A stretch of DNA of 64,000 bases from Veillonellaceae bacterium (GTDB lineage Bacteria > Bacillota_C > Negativicutes > UBA1444), in assembly GCA_012798135.1 (NCBI GenBank), contig JAAZNU010000050.1, forward strand, positions 1 to 64,000, written 5' to 3'. The notes beneath the pieces are model-generated. The model worked only from the letters and a program-made list of their open reading frames with translations, was not told where the DNA came from and ran no database searches. The stretch's first letter is position 1. Each line of letters starts with the position of its first letter. A program made the translations under genes and the position numbers. Shown here piece after piece: positions 16,381 through 23,875 of the stretch.

Positions 16381-18066
16381 TCAGCCTTTTTCGCAGCAAT
16401 AGGGCCAGGCAACGACTCCGCCTTCAATGACCTTCACATTATCGAAGCCTTCCCCCTCCAAGATGCACTGCGCTTCGTAGCCGCGCACACTAATCTTGCA
16501 GAATGCCAGGATTTCGCCGTCTTTGCCCAATTCCTGCAAACGGCTGCGCAACTGTCCCAGCGGAATATACTTGATATTGGGGCAATTGCCGATCCGAATC
16601 TGCTTGCATTCATCGGGGGTTCGAACATCCAGCAATACTGTTTTGGCATCCGCCATCTTCGCCTTGGCTTCGACGGGTGAAATCCCCTTGAATTTACCGG
16701 CCAATTTGTTCATCGCCGAAATAGCGGCGGCCGCCAGGTTGTCAATCGGCGAATTATACGGCGGTGCGTAGGACAAATCGATATCGAACAAGTCTTGGAC
16801 CGTTCCGCCCAACGTCAATACCGTAGCCGCGACATCCACCCGTTTGGCGACTTCCCCTTCGCCTAGCGCTTGCATTCCCAAGACCTTGCGCGTGGGAACG
16901 TCCACAATCAGCTTGACCGTGATCAGTTTGGCCCCCGGCATGTAATGGGGCTTGTCGTGACCGGACACCATAATTGTAACGTATTCATATCCCAAAGCCT
17001 TCGCATCTTTTTCACTCAGCCCGGTCTTGCCGACATTCAGAGCCATCACCTTCACGACGACCGTATTCAGGACGCCCCGGAAGACCTCGTCGCCGCCGCA
17101 GAGGTTGTCGCCGATTACCCGACCCTGTTTGTTGGCAGTCGAACCCATCGGTGCCAACACTTTGCGTCCGGAAATCATATTCGTGTTCTCCACGCAGTCA
17201 CCACCGGCAAAAATGTTGGGATCGCTGGTTCGCAGCCGATCATCGACCTGAATTCCGCCGGTCCCTCCCAGCGCCAAGCCAGCCTCCTTCGCCAGTTCGA
17301 CATTGGGTCGGGCGCCAAGCGCCAAAATGACCAGATCCGCCGGGATGCTCCGTTTTTCGGTTTCAACGCTTTGCACCGCCGAGTCGCCCTTCAGCCCGGT
17401 GACCTTTTCGCCGGTTAACAATCGAATTCCCTGTTCTTCAGCGTACTTGCGCACCACTTCGGCAATCTCAAAATCCAAAAATGCCGGGAATATAGTCTCC
17501 TGCATTTCTACGACCGTCACCGCCAGGCCGGATTTCTTCAACGCTTCCGCCATCTCCATGCCCACAAGTCCGGCCCCAATAATTACCGCTTGTTTGTACT
17601 TACCGTCGCTTATCCCCTTTTTCACGGTTTCCGCATCATGGGGATGCCACATGGTAAATACATTGGTCAGCCCAATTCCCGGCAGTGGCGGCCGCACCGG
17701 CGAGGCTCCGGTGGCCAGTACCAATTTGTCATAAGGAAGCAGCGATTCTTCCTGCAAAACCAGGTTCTTCACCAGCACTGTTTTTGCGGCGCGGTCAATT
17801 TTCATGGCCATTGTTTGGGTCAACACATCGATTTTTTTGATATTCTTGAAATATTCCGGACTACGCAGCACGCCAACCGGAGTTTTTCGCAAATCATCAA
17901 TATTGGCAACGTCGCCGGATACATAGTAGGGCATCCCGCAGGCGCCATAAGAAATGATATCACCGCGCTCCACCACCGTAATTTGAGCCTGAGGATCATT
18001 TCGGCGCGCCTTGGACGCCGCCTTCAAACCAGCCGCCACTCCACCGATCACCACTATTTTTTCCAT
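16381..18066 (-). CDS. CoA-disulfide-reductase-like flavoenzyme with C-terminal rhodanese domain
   Basis: About 561 residues. FAD-binding VIGGVAAGLKAA, the single redox cysteine in SYGACGMPYYVSG (near residue 44), the NAD(P)H Rossmann motif IGAGLVGMEMA, FAD motif NIFAGGDCVE and a dimerisation domain are followed by a rhodanese domain (about residues 465-561) with its cysteine in FCKISVRGYEA. This CoADR-RHD layout belongs to enzymes that reduce CoA-disulfide, CoA-persulfide, polysulfide or NADH-linked peroxide, often for sulfane sulfur handling. A further CC pair stands near the C-terminus. The ATG at 18066 is behind AGGAGG at a slightly long spacing. The ArsR gene lies about 95 bases upstream in the same direction, and a strong terminator follows. 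Confidence 0.92.
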   Translation of the reverse strand: MEKIVVIGGVAAGLKAASKARRNDPQAQITVVERGDIISYGACGMPYYVSGDVANIDDLRKTPVGVLRSPEYFKNIKKIDVLTQTMAMKIDRAAKTVLVKNLVLQEESLLPYDKLVLATGASPVRPPLPGIGLTNVFTMWHPHDAETVKKGISDGKYKQAVIIGAGLVGMEMAEALKKSGLAVTVVEMQETIFPAFLDFEIAEVVRKYAEEQGIRLLTGEKVTGLKGDSAVQSVETEKRSIPADLVILALGARPNVELAKEAGLALGGTGGIQVDDRLRTSDPNIFAGGDCVENTNMISGRKVLAPMGSTANKQGRVIGDNLCGGDEVFRGVLNTVVVKVMALNVGKTGLSEKDAKALGYEYVTIMVSGHDKPHYMPGAKLITVKLIVDVPTRKVLGMQALGEGEVAKRVDVAATVLTLGGTVQDLFDIDLSYAPPYNSPIDNLAAAAISAMNKLAGKFKGISPVEAKAKMADAKTVLLDVRTPDECKQIRIGNCPNIKYIPLGQLRSRLQELGKDGEILAFCKISVRGYEAQCILEGEGFDNVKVIEGGVVAWPYCCEKG

Positions 18067-18160
18067 CTGATCATCCGCCCTCCTATTTTCTATCTTTACT
18101 GATTCACGCGTCACAGTCGACCCTCCGCTCCAAAGTCCCGCGCGTAAGTCGATTGAGAGT

Positions 18161-18475
18161 CTACGATTCCTCTTCCGAAAAATAGCCATTCACGAGCGAT
18201 TGCACAATCTGGCGTTTTTTCTCGTCATACAGTGAATAATAAATATTGGTCCCTTCGCGCTTGCCGACTATGATTTTCGCCGCCTTCAGTTTTGCTAAAT
18301 GCTGCGAAACCGTGGATTGCGCTTCGCCAAGGCAGCTTTGCATTTCGGTCACATTCGATTGTTGTTTTTCACACAAAGTCTTGGCGATGCACAGCCTTTG
18401 CGGATGAGCCAAGGCTTTAAGAATATCTGCCAATTCATTGAATGCTTCCGGATCTGTACGGTAGAAATGTTGCAC
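18161..18475 (-). CDS. ArsR/SmtB-family repressor
   Basis: About 104 residues with winged-helix DNA-binding segment CLGEAQSTVSQHLAKLKAAKI and IYYSLYD in the wing. It lacks the ELCVCDL metal site of ArsR proper; its three cysteines are at about 29, 35 and 48, so thiol or persulfide sensing is plausible. The start is a GTG at 18475 with GGGAGAGG upstream; the ATG at 18508 has no such site. A 24-base near-palindrome at 18499-18522, right between its promoter and start codon, is the likely operator, implying autorepression. The CoA-disulfide-reductase-like gene follows, so that enzyme is its probable target. Confidence 0.9.
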   Translation of the reverse strand: MQHFYRTDPEAFNELADILKALAHPQRLCIAKTLCEKQQSNVTEMQSCLGEAQSTVSQHLAKLKAAKIIVGKREGTNIYYSLYDEKKRQIVQSLVNGYFSEEES

Positions 18476-18498
18476 TACGTTACCTCTCCCGCCAATTA

Positions 18499-18564
18499 AT
18501 CGTAACATTTAAATATTGCGATGTTTGTATGTTTTGATTATAACACGCTGCGATATTTTTTCAA
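18499..18564 (-). promoter_or_regulatory. arsR-family promoter and 24-base palindromic operator
   Basis: Minus strand TTGAAA (18559-18564), 16-base spacer, TATAAT (18537-18542). Downstream, at 18499-18522, a 24-base inverted repeat of the form ATCGYAAYATTT-AAATRTTRCGAT matches at 10 of 12 positions per arm. A repressor bound there would block the start of transcription. Confidence 0.78.
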
Positions 18565-18664
18565 GCGATTCTCCGAACAAAAATAAACTATTCACAATCT
18601 TTACGTCTGCTTCCCGGTACAACATTCCTGCGAGGCACCCAAATACGAACCGGGCCAGCCCCCC

Positions 18665-18703
18665 AAAAAAGCGACAGGCTGTCTTTCTTTCGACATCCTG
18701 CCG
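18665..18703 (-). terminator. Terminator of the peroxiredoxin gene
   Basis: A stem of GCGGCAGGATGTC with GACAGCCTGTCGC (two mismatches) is followed on the minus strand by six T residues, 28 bases past the peroxiredoxin stop. Confidence 0.82.
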
Positions 18704-18730
18704 CTCATTCCCATTGAGGGTTCGGTTCAT

Positions 18731-19453
18731 CTATTTTTCGAACGCTTTATCCGGTTGCCACACTTTCCATACTTTGCCGACCAGATCCGGACTTGGCTGC
18801 AGCGTCGGTTTGCCAGGGGTCCAACCAGCCGGCGTCGCTTCGCCGGTAGCCCGCACATGTTGGAATGCCTGCGCCTGCCGGATCAATTCCGCAACGTTTC
18901 GTCCCACCGGGGGAGTCATAACCTCCATCGCCTGAATGACTCCATCCGGATCAATCAGGAAACGACCCCGAATGTCAACCCCGGCTTCCGCATCGTACAC
19001 ACCGTAAATCTCACCAATCCGGCCTCCCTGATCTGACAGCATGGGGAAGGGAACGCCGCCGGGAACCATCTTGGAAAGCTCTTCTTCTTGCCAGATCTTA
19101 TGGCTGAAGCGGCTATCAACGCTTACTGCCAACACCTGAACGTTCAGATTTTGCAATTCTTGATTTTTGACGGCGACCGCCGACAATTCGGTCGGTCAGA
19201 CAAAGGTAAAATCACCGGGATAGAAGCAGAGAGAAACCCATTTCCCTTTGTAATCGGATAGTTTCACCGTCGTGAAGCCGCCGTTGACAAATGCATTGGC
19301 TTCGAAATCCGGAGCCGGTTTTCCCACTTTGGCCAACATCTTGTTTTCCTCCTTCGCCGCATGAAGAATCGTTGCTTCGTTTGGTGTATTCGTGGATTCG
19401 CTGATCGTCGGACCTTTGGCAGGTTTTACGCACGAAATCTTTTCCTCTGCCAC
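18731..19453 (-). CDS. Peroxiredoxin with UGA (probable selenocysteine) at the catalytic position
   Basis: An AhpC/TSA peroxiredoxin read through an in-frame TGA at 19196-19198. Before it come [29 protein letters not shown]; after it [23 protein letters not shown] and the rest of the fold. The TGA stands exactly where the peroxidatic cysteine of FTFVCPTE belongs, giving a TxxU motif, and a SECIS-like hairpin follows. The C-terminal region reads GEATPAGW where 2-Cys enzymes have the resolving Cys (EVCPAxW), so reduction must come from another thiol. Two starts are possible in the same frame: GTG at 19453 (AAAGGAGGTG upstream, UGA codon 86) and ATG at 19339 (AAGGAGG upstream, UGA codon 48, the usual place). 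A PerR-like box precedes it. A pseudogene is less likely, since both flanks are intact. Confidence 0.88.
19171..19198 (-). promoter_or_regulatory. SECIS-like hairpin after the UGA codon
   Basis: Counting from the TGA, bases 14-17 (CGGC) pair with bases 22-25 (GCCG) around the loop GGUC, with one more G-C pair beyond a U-U mismatch. A small apical loop opening with GG about 17 bases after UGA is the bacterial SECIS form bound by SelB; the fdhF element of E. coli has a GGUCU loop. An alternative fold (CGACCG with CGGTCG) would hide it. Confidence 0.7.
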
Positions 19454-19569
19454 TGTTTTCACCTCCTTTCCATAATCCATTCTCGGTTATTGCCAAAACA
19501 GCAACAACTTGCAAAAATCAGGCGCGGAAGGGTTATTCCTTTATCGGCGCCAATGTGCAATTGCATCTT

Positions 19570-19606
19570 TGATAATAATTATAATCCATCGCGGGTGCTC
19601 CCACAA
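19570..19606 (-). promoter_or_regulatory. PerR-like box overlapping the peroxiredoxin promoter
   Basis: The plus-strand sequence TGATAATAATTATAA at 19570-19584 matches the PerR consensus TTATAATNATTATAA except at one position. On the minus strand it overlaps the -10 TATAAT (19578-19583), which has TTGTGG 17 bases upstream (19601-19606). Binding there would block the promoter until peroxide inactivates the repressor. Gap 19454-19633 holds nothing else recognisable. Confidence 0.75.
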
Positions 19607-19633
19607 TAGCCCTTCAACTAAGCAAGCGATTCA

Positions 19634-20278
19634 CTATTTCGCGGATTCTTGCTCCAGCATCTTTCGGGCTCTGATCACCGCAAAGACGCCTTCGCCGATT
19701 CCAGGCTTTATTTCTTGAGCAACATTTTCAAACGTAAAGATGGTTTGTCGTTCCGCATCCACGCAGAAACCTGCCCGAGTCAGAAGTTCTTTGATTTCGG
19801 CGGCGCTATGAAAATGAGCCTGCCGATAAAATAAACTGGACTGCTTTTTCTGTTCATATTCTTTTCCCAGCCGGGTTGCTGCGTCAATAAGCGCGATAAT
19901 AAACCAGCCCCGAGGAACCAAGATGCGGTAGGCTTCCCGAAAAGACCGCGCGACATCCGTCAAAAAGCAATCCACTGTGATCATTACCGCAAAATCAAAC
20001 ATTGCCGTCTTAAACGGCAGACGTTCGGCCACGCCGTCAAAAACATGCACGCCCCTTGATTGGGCTTTTTTACGCATGGCCTCGGAAGGTTCGACCCCGT
20101 ATTTGATTCCCAGCGCCGCGGCGAACAGTCCCGATCCGACGCCGATTTCCAAGCCTATGCCGGACTGCGGCAAGACTTCTTTAATTGCGGCAATCTCCGT
20201 CTTGAGCAAACAGGCATGTTCCTGAAACCATTGTTCATATTCAGTCACATGCGTCCCAAAAACGTCTTCCCCGGTCAT
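19634..20278 (-). CDS. Class I SAM-dependent methyltransferase
   Basis: About 214 residues with motif I GLEIGVGSGLFAAAL, an acidic GVEPSE strand end, FDFAVMITVDCFLTDV and the post-motif RILVPRGWFIIALID, typical of the UbiE/COQ5-like Methyltransf_11 group. The start at 20278 has GGAGG seven bases upstream and a longer open frame to 20329 is not needed. It is the last gene in a run starting with two permeases, then CGGC, DUF1847 and this gene, with a 40-base gap before it. The substrate is unknown; similar genes sit in arsenic or metal operons, but no motif of ArsM is visible. Confidence 0.85.
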   Translation of the reverse strand: MTGEDVFGTHVTEYEQWFQEHACLLKTEIAAIKEVLPQSGIGLEIGVGSGLFAAALGIKYGVEPSEAMRKKAQSRGVHVFDGVAERLPFKTAMFDFAVMITVDCFLTDVARSFREAYRILVPRGWFIIALIDAATRLGKEYEQKKQSSLFYRQAHFHSAAEIKELLTRAGFCVDAERQTIFTFENVAQEIKPGIGEGVFAVIRARKMLEQESAK

Positions 20279-20318
20279 ATGCGCCTCCGAGTTTCGTCTT
20301 AGCGTCGCAAAACTATCT

Positions 20319-21023
20319 CTATTCCACAATGTCGACTTTCTTCAGGCGATCCTGTTTAAAACGTTCACAGTACGAATCGTAGGTATAAATGGCGGCCAGC
20401 GGATTGTGGCCCATCGCTCGGTCTTTCACCGCAAACACCGTAACCATGGCTTTGCAGTATTTGATGAACATCGAGTCATGACCGACACATAATCCCAGCA
20501 AAATATTGAAATCTGTCTCGGCCGTATTGAGGACTTCCGCCTGCGCAATCGGGTTGCACATGGACTCCGCTTCACCAACCTGCACTCGTTCATCCGGCCC
20601 AATTTCCAGCAGTTCTTTGTCTATTCCGCCCACTTTGCACATGACGGAAACCACATCGAACCCGTGATCCTCCAAAATCTTGCAAAAGACATTGGCTTCT
20701 TTGTGCAAGCCGCCGCAAAAAGCAACTCCCAATTTCTTATAGCCCATTTTTCGGGAGAATTCAATGATTTCCTGAACACGCGGCTTCACCGGAAATTTGT
20801 AATGGGGCGTAGCCGCGCGGTCGATGTAGCACTCCGCTTCCTGTATGGAGGCATTGCGGGCAAACTGGTGGATATCCGGTTTCGCATACTCCGCCACTGC
20901 TTTTTCAATCGCTTCCGGATACAATTTGGTGGAACAGAATACAGGAGCGGTTCCTTCTTCCTTGTTCCGGCAGTACCGTGTCTTAACCATACACAGGGCG
21001 CATTTTCCTTCATTTTGCGGCAT
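20319..21023 (-). CDS. DUF1847 cysteine-rich metal-binding protein
   Basis: 234 residues with about a dozen cysteines, including CALCMVKTRYCRNK at the N-terminus, GVAFCGGLHKEANVFC, SMCNPIAQAE, LGLCVGHDSMF and GHNPLAAIYT. These are the hallmarks of DUF1847, a family found in anaerobes and assumed to bind metal. GAGAGGAG lies before the ATG. The CGGC gene precedes it by 31 bases and both families often occur together with permeases and NifX-like proteins. No enzymatic role is established. Confidence 0.87.
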   Translation of the reverse strand: MPQNEGKCALCMVKTRYCRNKEEGTAPVFCSTKLYPEAIEKAVAEYAKPDIHQFARNASIQEAECYIDRAATPHYKFPVKPRVQEIIEFSRKMGYKKLGVAFCGGLHKEANVFCKILEDHGFDVVSVMCKVGGIDKELLEIGPDERVQVGEAESMCNPIAQAEVLNTAETDFNILLGLCVGHDSMFIKYCKAMVTVFAVKDRAMGHNPLAAIYTYDSYCERFKQDRLKKVDIVE

Positions 21024-21054
21024 TCAGCATTCTCCTCTCAATCATCCTATTAAA

Positions 21055-21507
21055 TCAGTCATACGCCAAACGGGTTTTTTCGTCGGCGAGCAAGTTTTCC
21101 AAATAGTCGAGGCAATCGGGCGGGGTCCAGGTTTCCAGCTCAGCATGGACCTTGCGGTACTTTTCCGGAATCGGATGCGTACCGACTACAACCTCCATGC
21201 CAAATTTTTTCGTGATAAGTTCGCGGAAATACTCAATATGCGGGCAAGGCGGGTAGCCGACAACCAAGCCGGTTGCCAGGTGAATGACTTGGGCCCCGTT
21301 CTTTTTCATTTCTTCGGGAGCGTATTCTATATTTCCTCCCGGGCATCCGCCGCAAGTAGTGAAGCCAACGATTTCCACTTGTTTCCCCTGGTAACGGGAA
21401 AAGCCGCCTTCCCGGGCGCTCACCGACCGGAAGCATTTGCCGCCGGCACAGGTTTTATAACGGTCGCAAATCACAATCCCGATTTTGATCGTATCGCCTT
21501 CCTGCAT
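21055..21507 (-). CDS. CGGC-domain protein
   Basis: 150 residues of the CGGC family (putative metal binding). Motifs: IVICDRYKTCAGGKCFRS, FTTCGGCPGGNIEY (the name-giving CGGC), IHLATGLV and YPPCPHIEYF. Cysteines and histidines in these motifs could hold a metal or an iron-sulfur cluster. GGAGGTG is placed well before the ATG. It is located between the permease pair and DUF1847 on the minus strand with short gaps, so co-transcription is likely. Function unknown. Confidence 0.87.
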   Translation of the reverse strand: MQEGDTIKIGIVICDRYKTCAGGKCFRSVSAREGGFSRYQGKQVEIVGFTTCGGCPGGNIEYAPEEMKKNGAQVIHLATGLVVGYPPCPHIEYFRELITKKFGMEVVVGTHPIPEKYRKVHAELETWTPPDCLDYLENLLADEKTRLAYD

Positions 21508-21527
21508 TTGTTGACACCTCCAATAAA

Positions 21528-22055
21528 TTATGCTTGGTGTTTGTTATAAATCTCCTGTTTTTCCCTCTCCGGCACCCAACGATCAATCAGGAACGCCATT
21601 ACTACGATTCCCACCAGACTGCAGACCCAGCGGGTCACTGAAAAAGTCAAGCCCAGGTACTGCGTTTCGAACAGAAACATGGGGATCTTCAATGTCGACC
21701 AGGCACCCAAAAACAGCATGACATTATAAAGGCTGGCCCCTTTTTTCATCATCACGGCAGCCACCGGGAACGCGCCATATAAGGGACCGGCGGCTGCCGC
21801 CCCCAAAAAGATTGCCAGCGTCATTCCCCGCAAACCCGATCCGCCGCCGAGATGGCTGATGACGACTTCCCGAGGTACCCAGACATCCAACAGCCCCAGG
21901 ATGATAAATACCGGCGGCAAAAAGCTCAACATTTCAACAAAACCATTTGTCGTCTGAAGCACAATCTGCCGCCCAAATTCCGGAGCCCACACAAACGCCG
22001 CACTATCAGCCACCAACGCCATGATCACCCATTTGTAGCGCTGCAACGTCGTCAA
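21528..22055 (-). CDS. Permease half, DUF318/COG0701 type (second of pair)
   Basis: About 175 residues with four or five membrane segments and the motif AAAAGPLYGAFPVAAVMMKKG, the Gly/Pro-rich loop typical of the YraQ/ArsP-related permeases. The frame is open to 22088, but a TTG at 22055 comes right after the stop of the upstream half and behind GGTGG, so the two are separate coupled genes and not one frame-shifted gene. The substrate is unknown; relatives move organoarsenicals or sulfur compounds. Confidence 0.82.
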   Translation of the reverse strand: MTTLQRYKWVIMALVADSAAFVWAPEFGRQIVLQTTNGFVEMLSFLPPVFIILGLLDVWVPREVVISHLGGGSGLRGMTLAIFLGAAAAGPLYGAFPVAAVMMKKGASLYNVMLFLGAWSTLKIPMFLFETQYLGLTFSVTRWVCSLVGIVVMAFLIDRWVPEREKQEIYNKHQA

Positions 22056-22056
22056 A

Positions 22057-22536
22057 TTACCCCGCCACCTTTGCCAAAACATAAGCAACGGCGAAGGAAT
22101 ACAACAAACTCATCCCATTACGCAGCAACATCGTTCTCCGGTTAAAAAACTGCGCCTCCATCGGCGCGGTCACTACCCCAACCATCATCAATGTCGAAAC
22201 AAAAATTGCCACCTGCATCATTCCAGCGCCCATTTCCAGCACCGCGCGTGCCAGCGGAAAGGCAATGAAGCCCGGGATTAAAGTAATCGAACCGAGAATT
22301 GCCGCTATGCAGAGCCCTGCCCAACCGGACTGTGCTCCCAAAAGTTCTGAAACCGCCGATGGCGATAGAAGGGCCAAGCTAGCGCCGATCAGCAACAGTA
22401 CAAACGCGAAGGACGGCAAGATATTCTCAAAACTCTTCCAGGCCTTTTTCAACGCCTGTCGCGTTTTTTGCCGATTCTTTGTATAAGACCAAGCAACGCC
22501 TGCCGCCGCCAGGCTATAAAACAGAACAATCTCCAC
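22057..22536 (-). CDS. Permease half, DUF318/COG0701 type (first of pair)
   Basis: 159 residues: one N-terminal membrane segment, a basic loop (KNRQKTRQALKKAW) and three or four further segments with GSITLIPGFIAFPLARA, the counterpart of the loop in the second half. The start is a GTG at 22536 behind GGGGGA. The two halves together have the size of a full DUF318 permease. They stand downstream of the Mrp-NifX gene, separated by a hairpin, and upstream of the CGGC and DUF1847 genes. Confidence 0.82.
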   Translation of the reverse strand: MEIVLFYSLAAAGVAWSYTKNRQKTRQALKKAWKSFENILPSFAFVLLLIGASLALLSPSAVSELLGAQSGWAGLCIAAILGSITLIPGFIAFPLARAVLEMGAGMMQVAIFVSTLMMVGVVTAPMEAQFFNRRTMLLRNGMSLLYSFAVAYVLAKVAG

Positions 22537-22639
22537 ACTATCCCCCGTTCTCTGTCCCCAAAAGCACAGTCAAATCAGAACGATATTCACAACATACACA
22601 GCAAGTTGTTGTTACGCATTGTGCAAGGACGTAAAAGGA

Positions 22640-22680
22640 ATTCAGGCGGAAATTCGCCAACCGAAAATCCGCCTGAATTA
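22640..22680 (-). terminator. Hairpin after the Mrp-NifX gene
   Basis: AATTCAGGCGGA pairs with TCCGCCTGAATT over 12 bases. There is only a weak T stretch, so it may attenuate transcription into the permeases and not stop it completely. Confidence 0.55.
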
Positions 22681-22688
22681 TTCCTGTC

Positions 22689-23870
22689 TCAGTGTCCGCA
22701 GTGATGATCCTCGTCACCGTCATGGTTGCAGGCATTACCGCCAACCGTCAAATTACGTGCCAGATAGCGGTTGATGATTTCCAGTGGTTTATCCGGTTGG
22801 ACGCCGCAAATAACGGCGACGCCGCGGGACTGCAAAATTTCCTGCGCCCGTTCGCCCATACCGCCGACCAGTACGACAGTCGCCCCCTGCTGAGCCAGCC
22901 AGTTCGGAATCACACCCGGTTCATGGGGCGGCGGCACTAAATTTTCCGTTTTCGTCACCTTGCCATTTTCGACCGTTGCGAACAAAAACTCTTCACAATG
23001 CCCAAAATGGGAGCTCAACATACCGCCGACCACCGGAACTGCAACTTTTTCCATCTTTATTTCCCCTTTCGTTTCTGCCGCGCCGGATAAAATATTGTCG
23101 ACAATTTCCGTCATGGCAGCTTTCATGGCTGCGGAACGTTCCAACGCGGAGACGCCATCGTCGCCGGCAACGACCACTGATGGATCGATCGGCATCCGGC
23201 CAAGGAACGGCACATTGAATTCGCGGGCCAGCGCTTCGCCGCCGCCGGATTTGAAAATATCGACGTGATGCCCGCATTGCGGACAAACATAGCCGCTCAT
23301 GTTTTCAATGATCCCGACAATATCCATGCCGACCTGACGGCAGAAATTGAGCGATTTGCGAACATCCGCCAGCGCCACGCCCTGCGGAGTGGTTACTACG
23401 ATAGCCCCGCAATCGGGAATAAACTGGGCGATGGTCAACGGCTCGTCGCCGGTACCGGGAGGACTGTCAATCACAAGGACATCCAGCGCTCCCCAATCGA
23501 CATCGGTCATAAATTGCTTGATCACGCCGATTTTCAAAGGGCCGCGCCAAATCACCGCGTCATCTTGATGCTGAAGAAACCCCTGCATCGAAATAATTTT
23601 CAAATTTTCCGAATAGGCATAGGGTTGGATTTTTCCATCCACCGTGCCCAGCGGCATGCCGGTCAGCCCCATGATCCGGGCGATACTCGGCCCATGTACG
23701 TCAATATCCATTAAGCCGGTTTGCAACCCTTTCGCCGCGAAGGAAGCGGCGATTCCTGCCGCCATCGTACTTTTGCCGACGCCGCCTTTGCCGCTCATGA
23801 CCATAAATACCTGTTTCACGCCCTTGAGAAACTCCTGAATCGCCGGATCTTTCGGTACTCCCTGTTCCAT
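22689..23870 (-). CDS. Mrp/NBP35-type ATPase fused to a NifX-like domain
   Basis: About 393 residues. Residues 1-265 are an Mrp/ApbC iron-sulfur carrier ATPase: SGKGGVGKST, DIDVHGPSIARIMG, DSPPGTGDEPLT and the bridging-cluster CPQCG in GYVCPQCGHHVDIF. Residues about 275-375 form a NifX-type domain (KVAVPVVGGMLSSHFGHCEEF), and the tail is CNHDGDEDHHCGH, a strong metal-binding sequence. The fusion links a cluster carrier to a cofactor-binding fold in one chain. ATG at 23879 overlaps the upstream stop but has its ribosome-binding site too close; the ATG at 23870, nine bases after GGGGA, is preferred. Confidence 0.92.
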   Translation of the reverse strand: MEQGVPKDPAIQEFLKGVKQVFMVMSGKGGVGKSTMAAGIAASFAAKGLQTGLMDIDVHGPSIARIMGLTGMPLGTVDGKIQPYAYSENLKIISMQGFLQHQDDAVIWRGPLKIGVIKQFMTDVDWGALDVLVIDSPPGTGDEPLTIAQFIPDCGAIVVTTPQGVALADVRKSLNFCRQVGMDIVGIIENMSGYVCPQCGHHVDIFKSGGGEALAREFNVPFLGRMPIDPSVVVAGDDGVSALERSAAMKAAMTEIVDNILSGAAETKGEIKMEKVAVPVVGGMLSSHFGHCEEFLFATVENGKVTKTENLVPPPHEPGVIPNWLAQQGATVVLVGGMGERAQEILQSRGVAVICGVQPDKPLEIINRYLARNLTVGGNACNHDGDEDHHCGH

Positions 23871-23875
23871 TTTTC

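Noticed and set aside
18509..18730. 73-codon frame between arsR and the peroxiredoxin gene
   Set aside because: It runs through the peroxiredoxin terminator and the arsR promoter, with no ribosome-binding site.
18731..19480. Reading the peroxiredoxin as a frame-broken pseudogene or two genes
   Set aside because: The only interruption is a UGA at the catalytic codon, both sides are in the same frame and fully conserved, and a SECIS-like hairpin and intact regulation are present.
21528..22536. A frameshift splitting one permease gene
   Set aside because: The second half has its own ribosome-binding site and a TTG start right after the first stop, and each half carries its own permease loop motif, as in other two-gene pairs.
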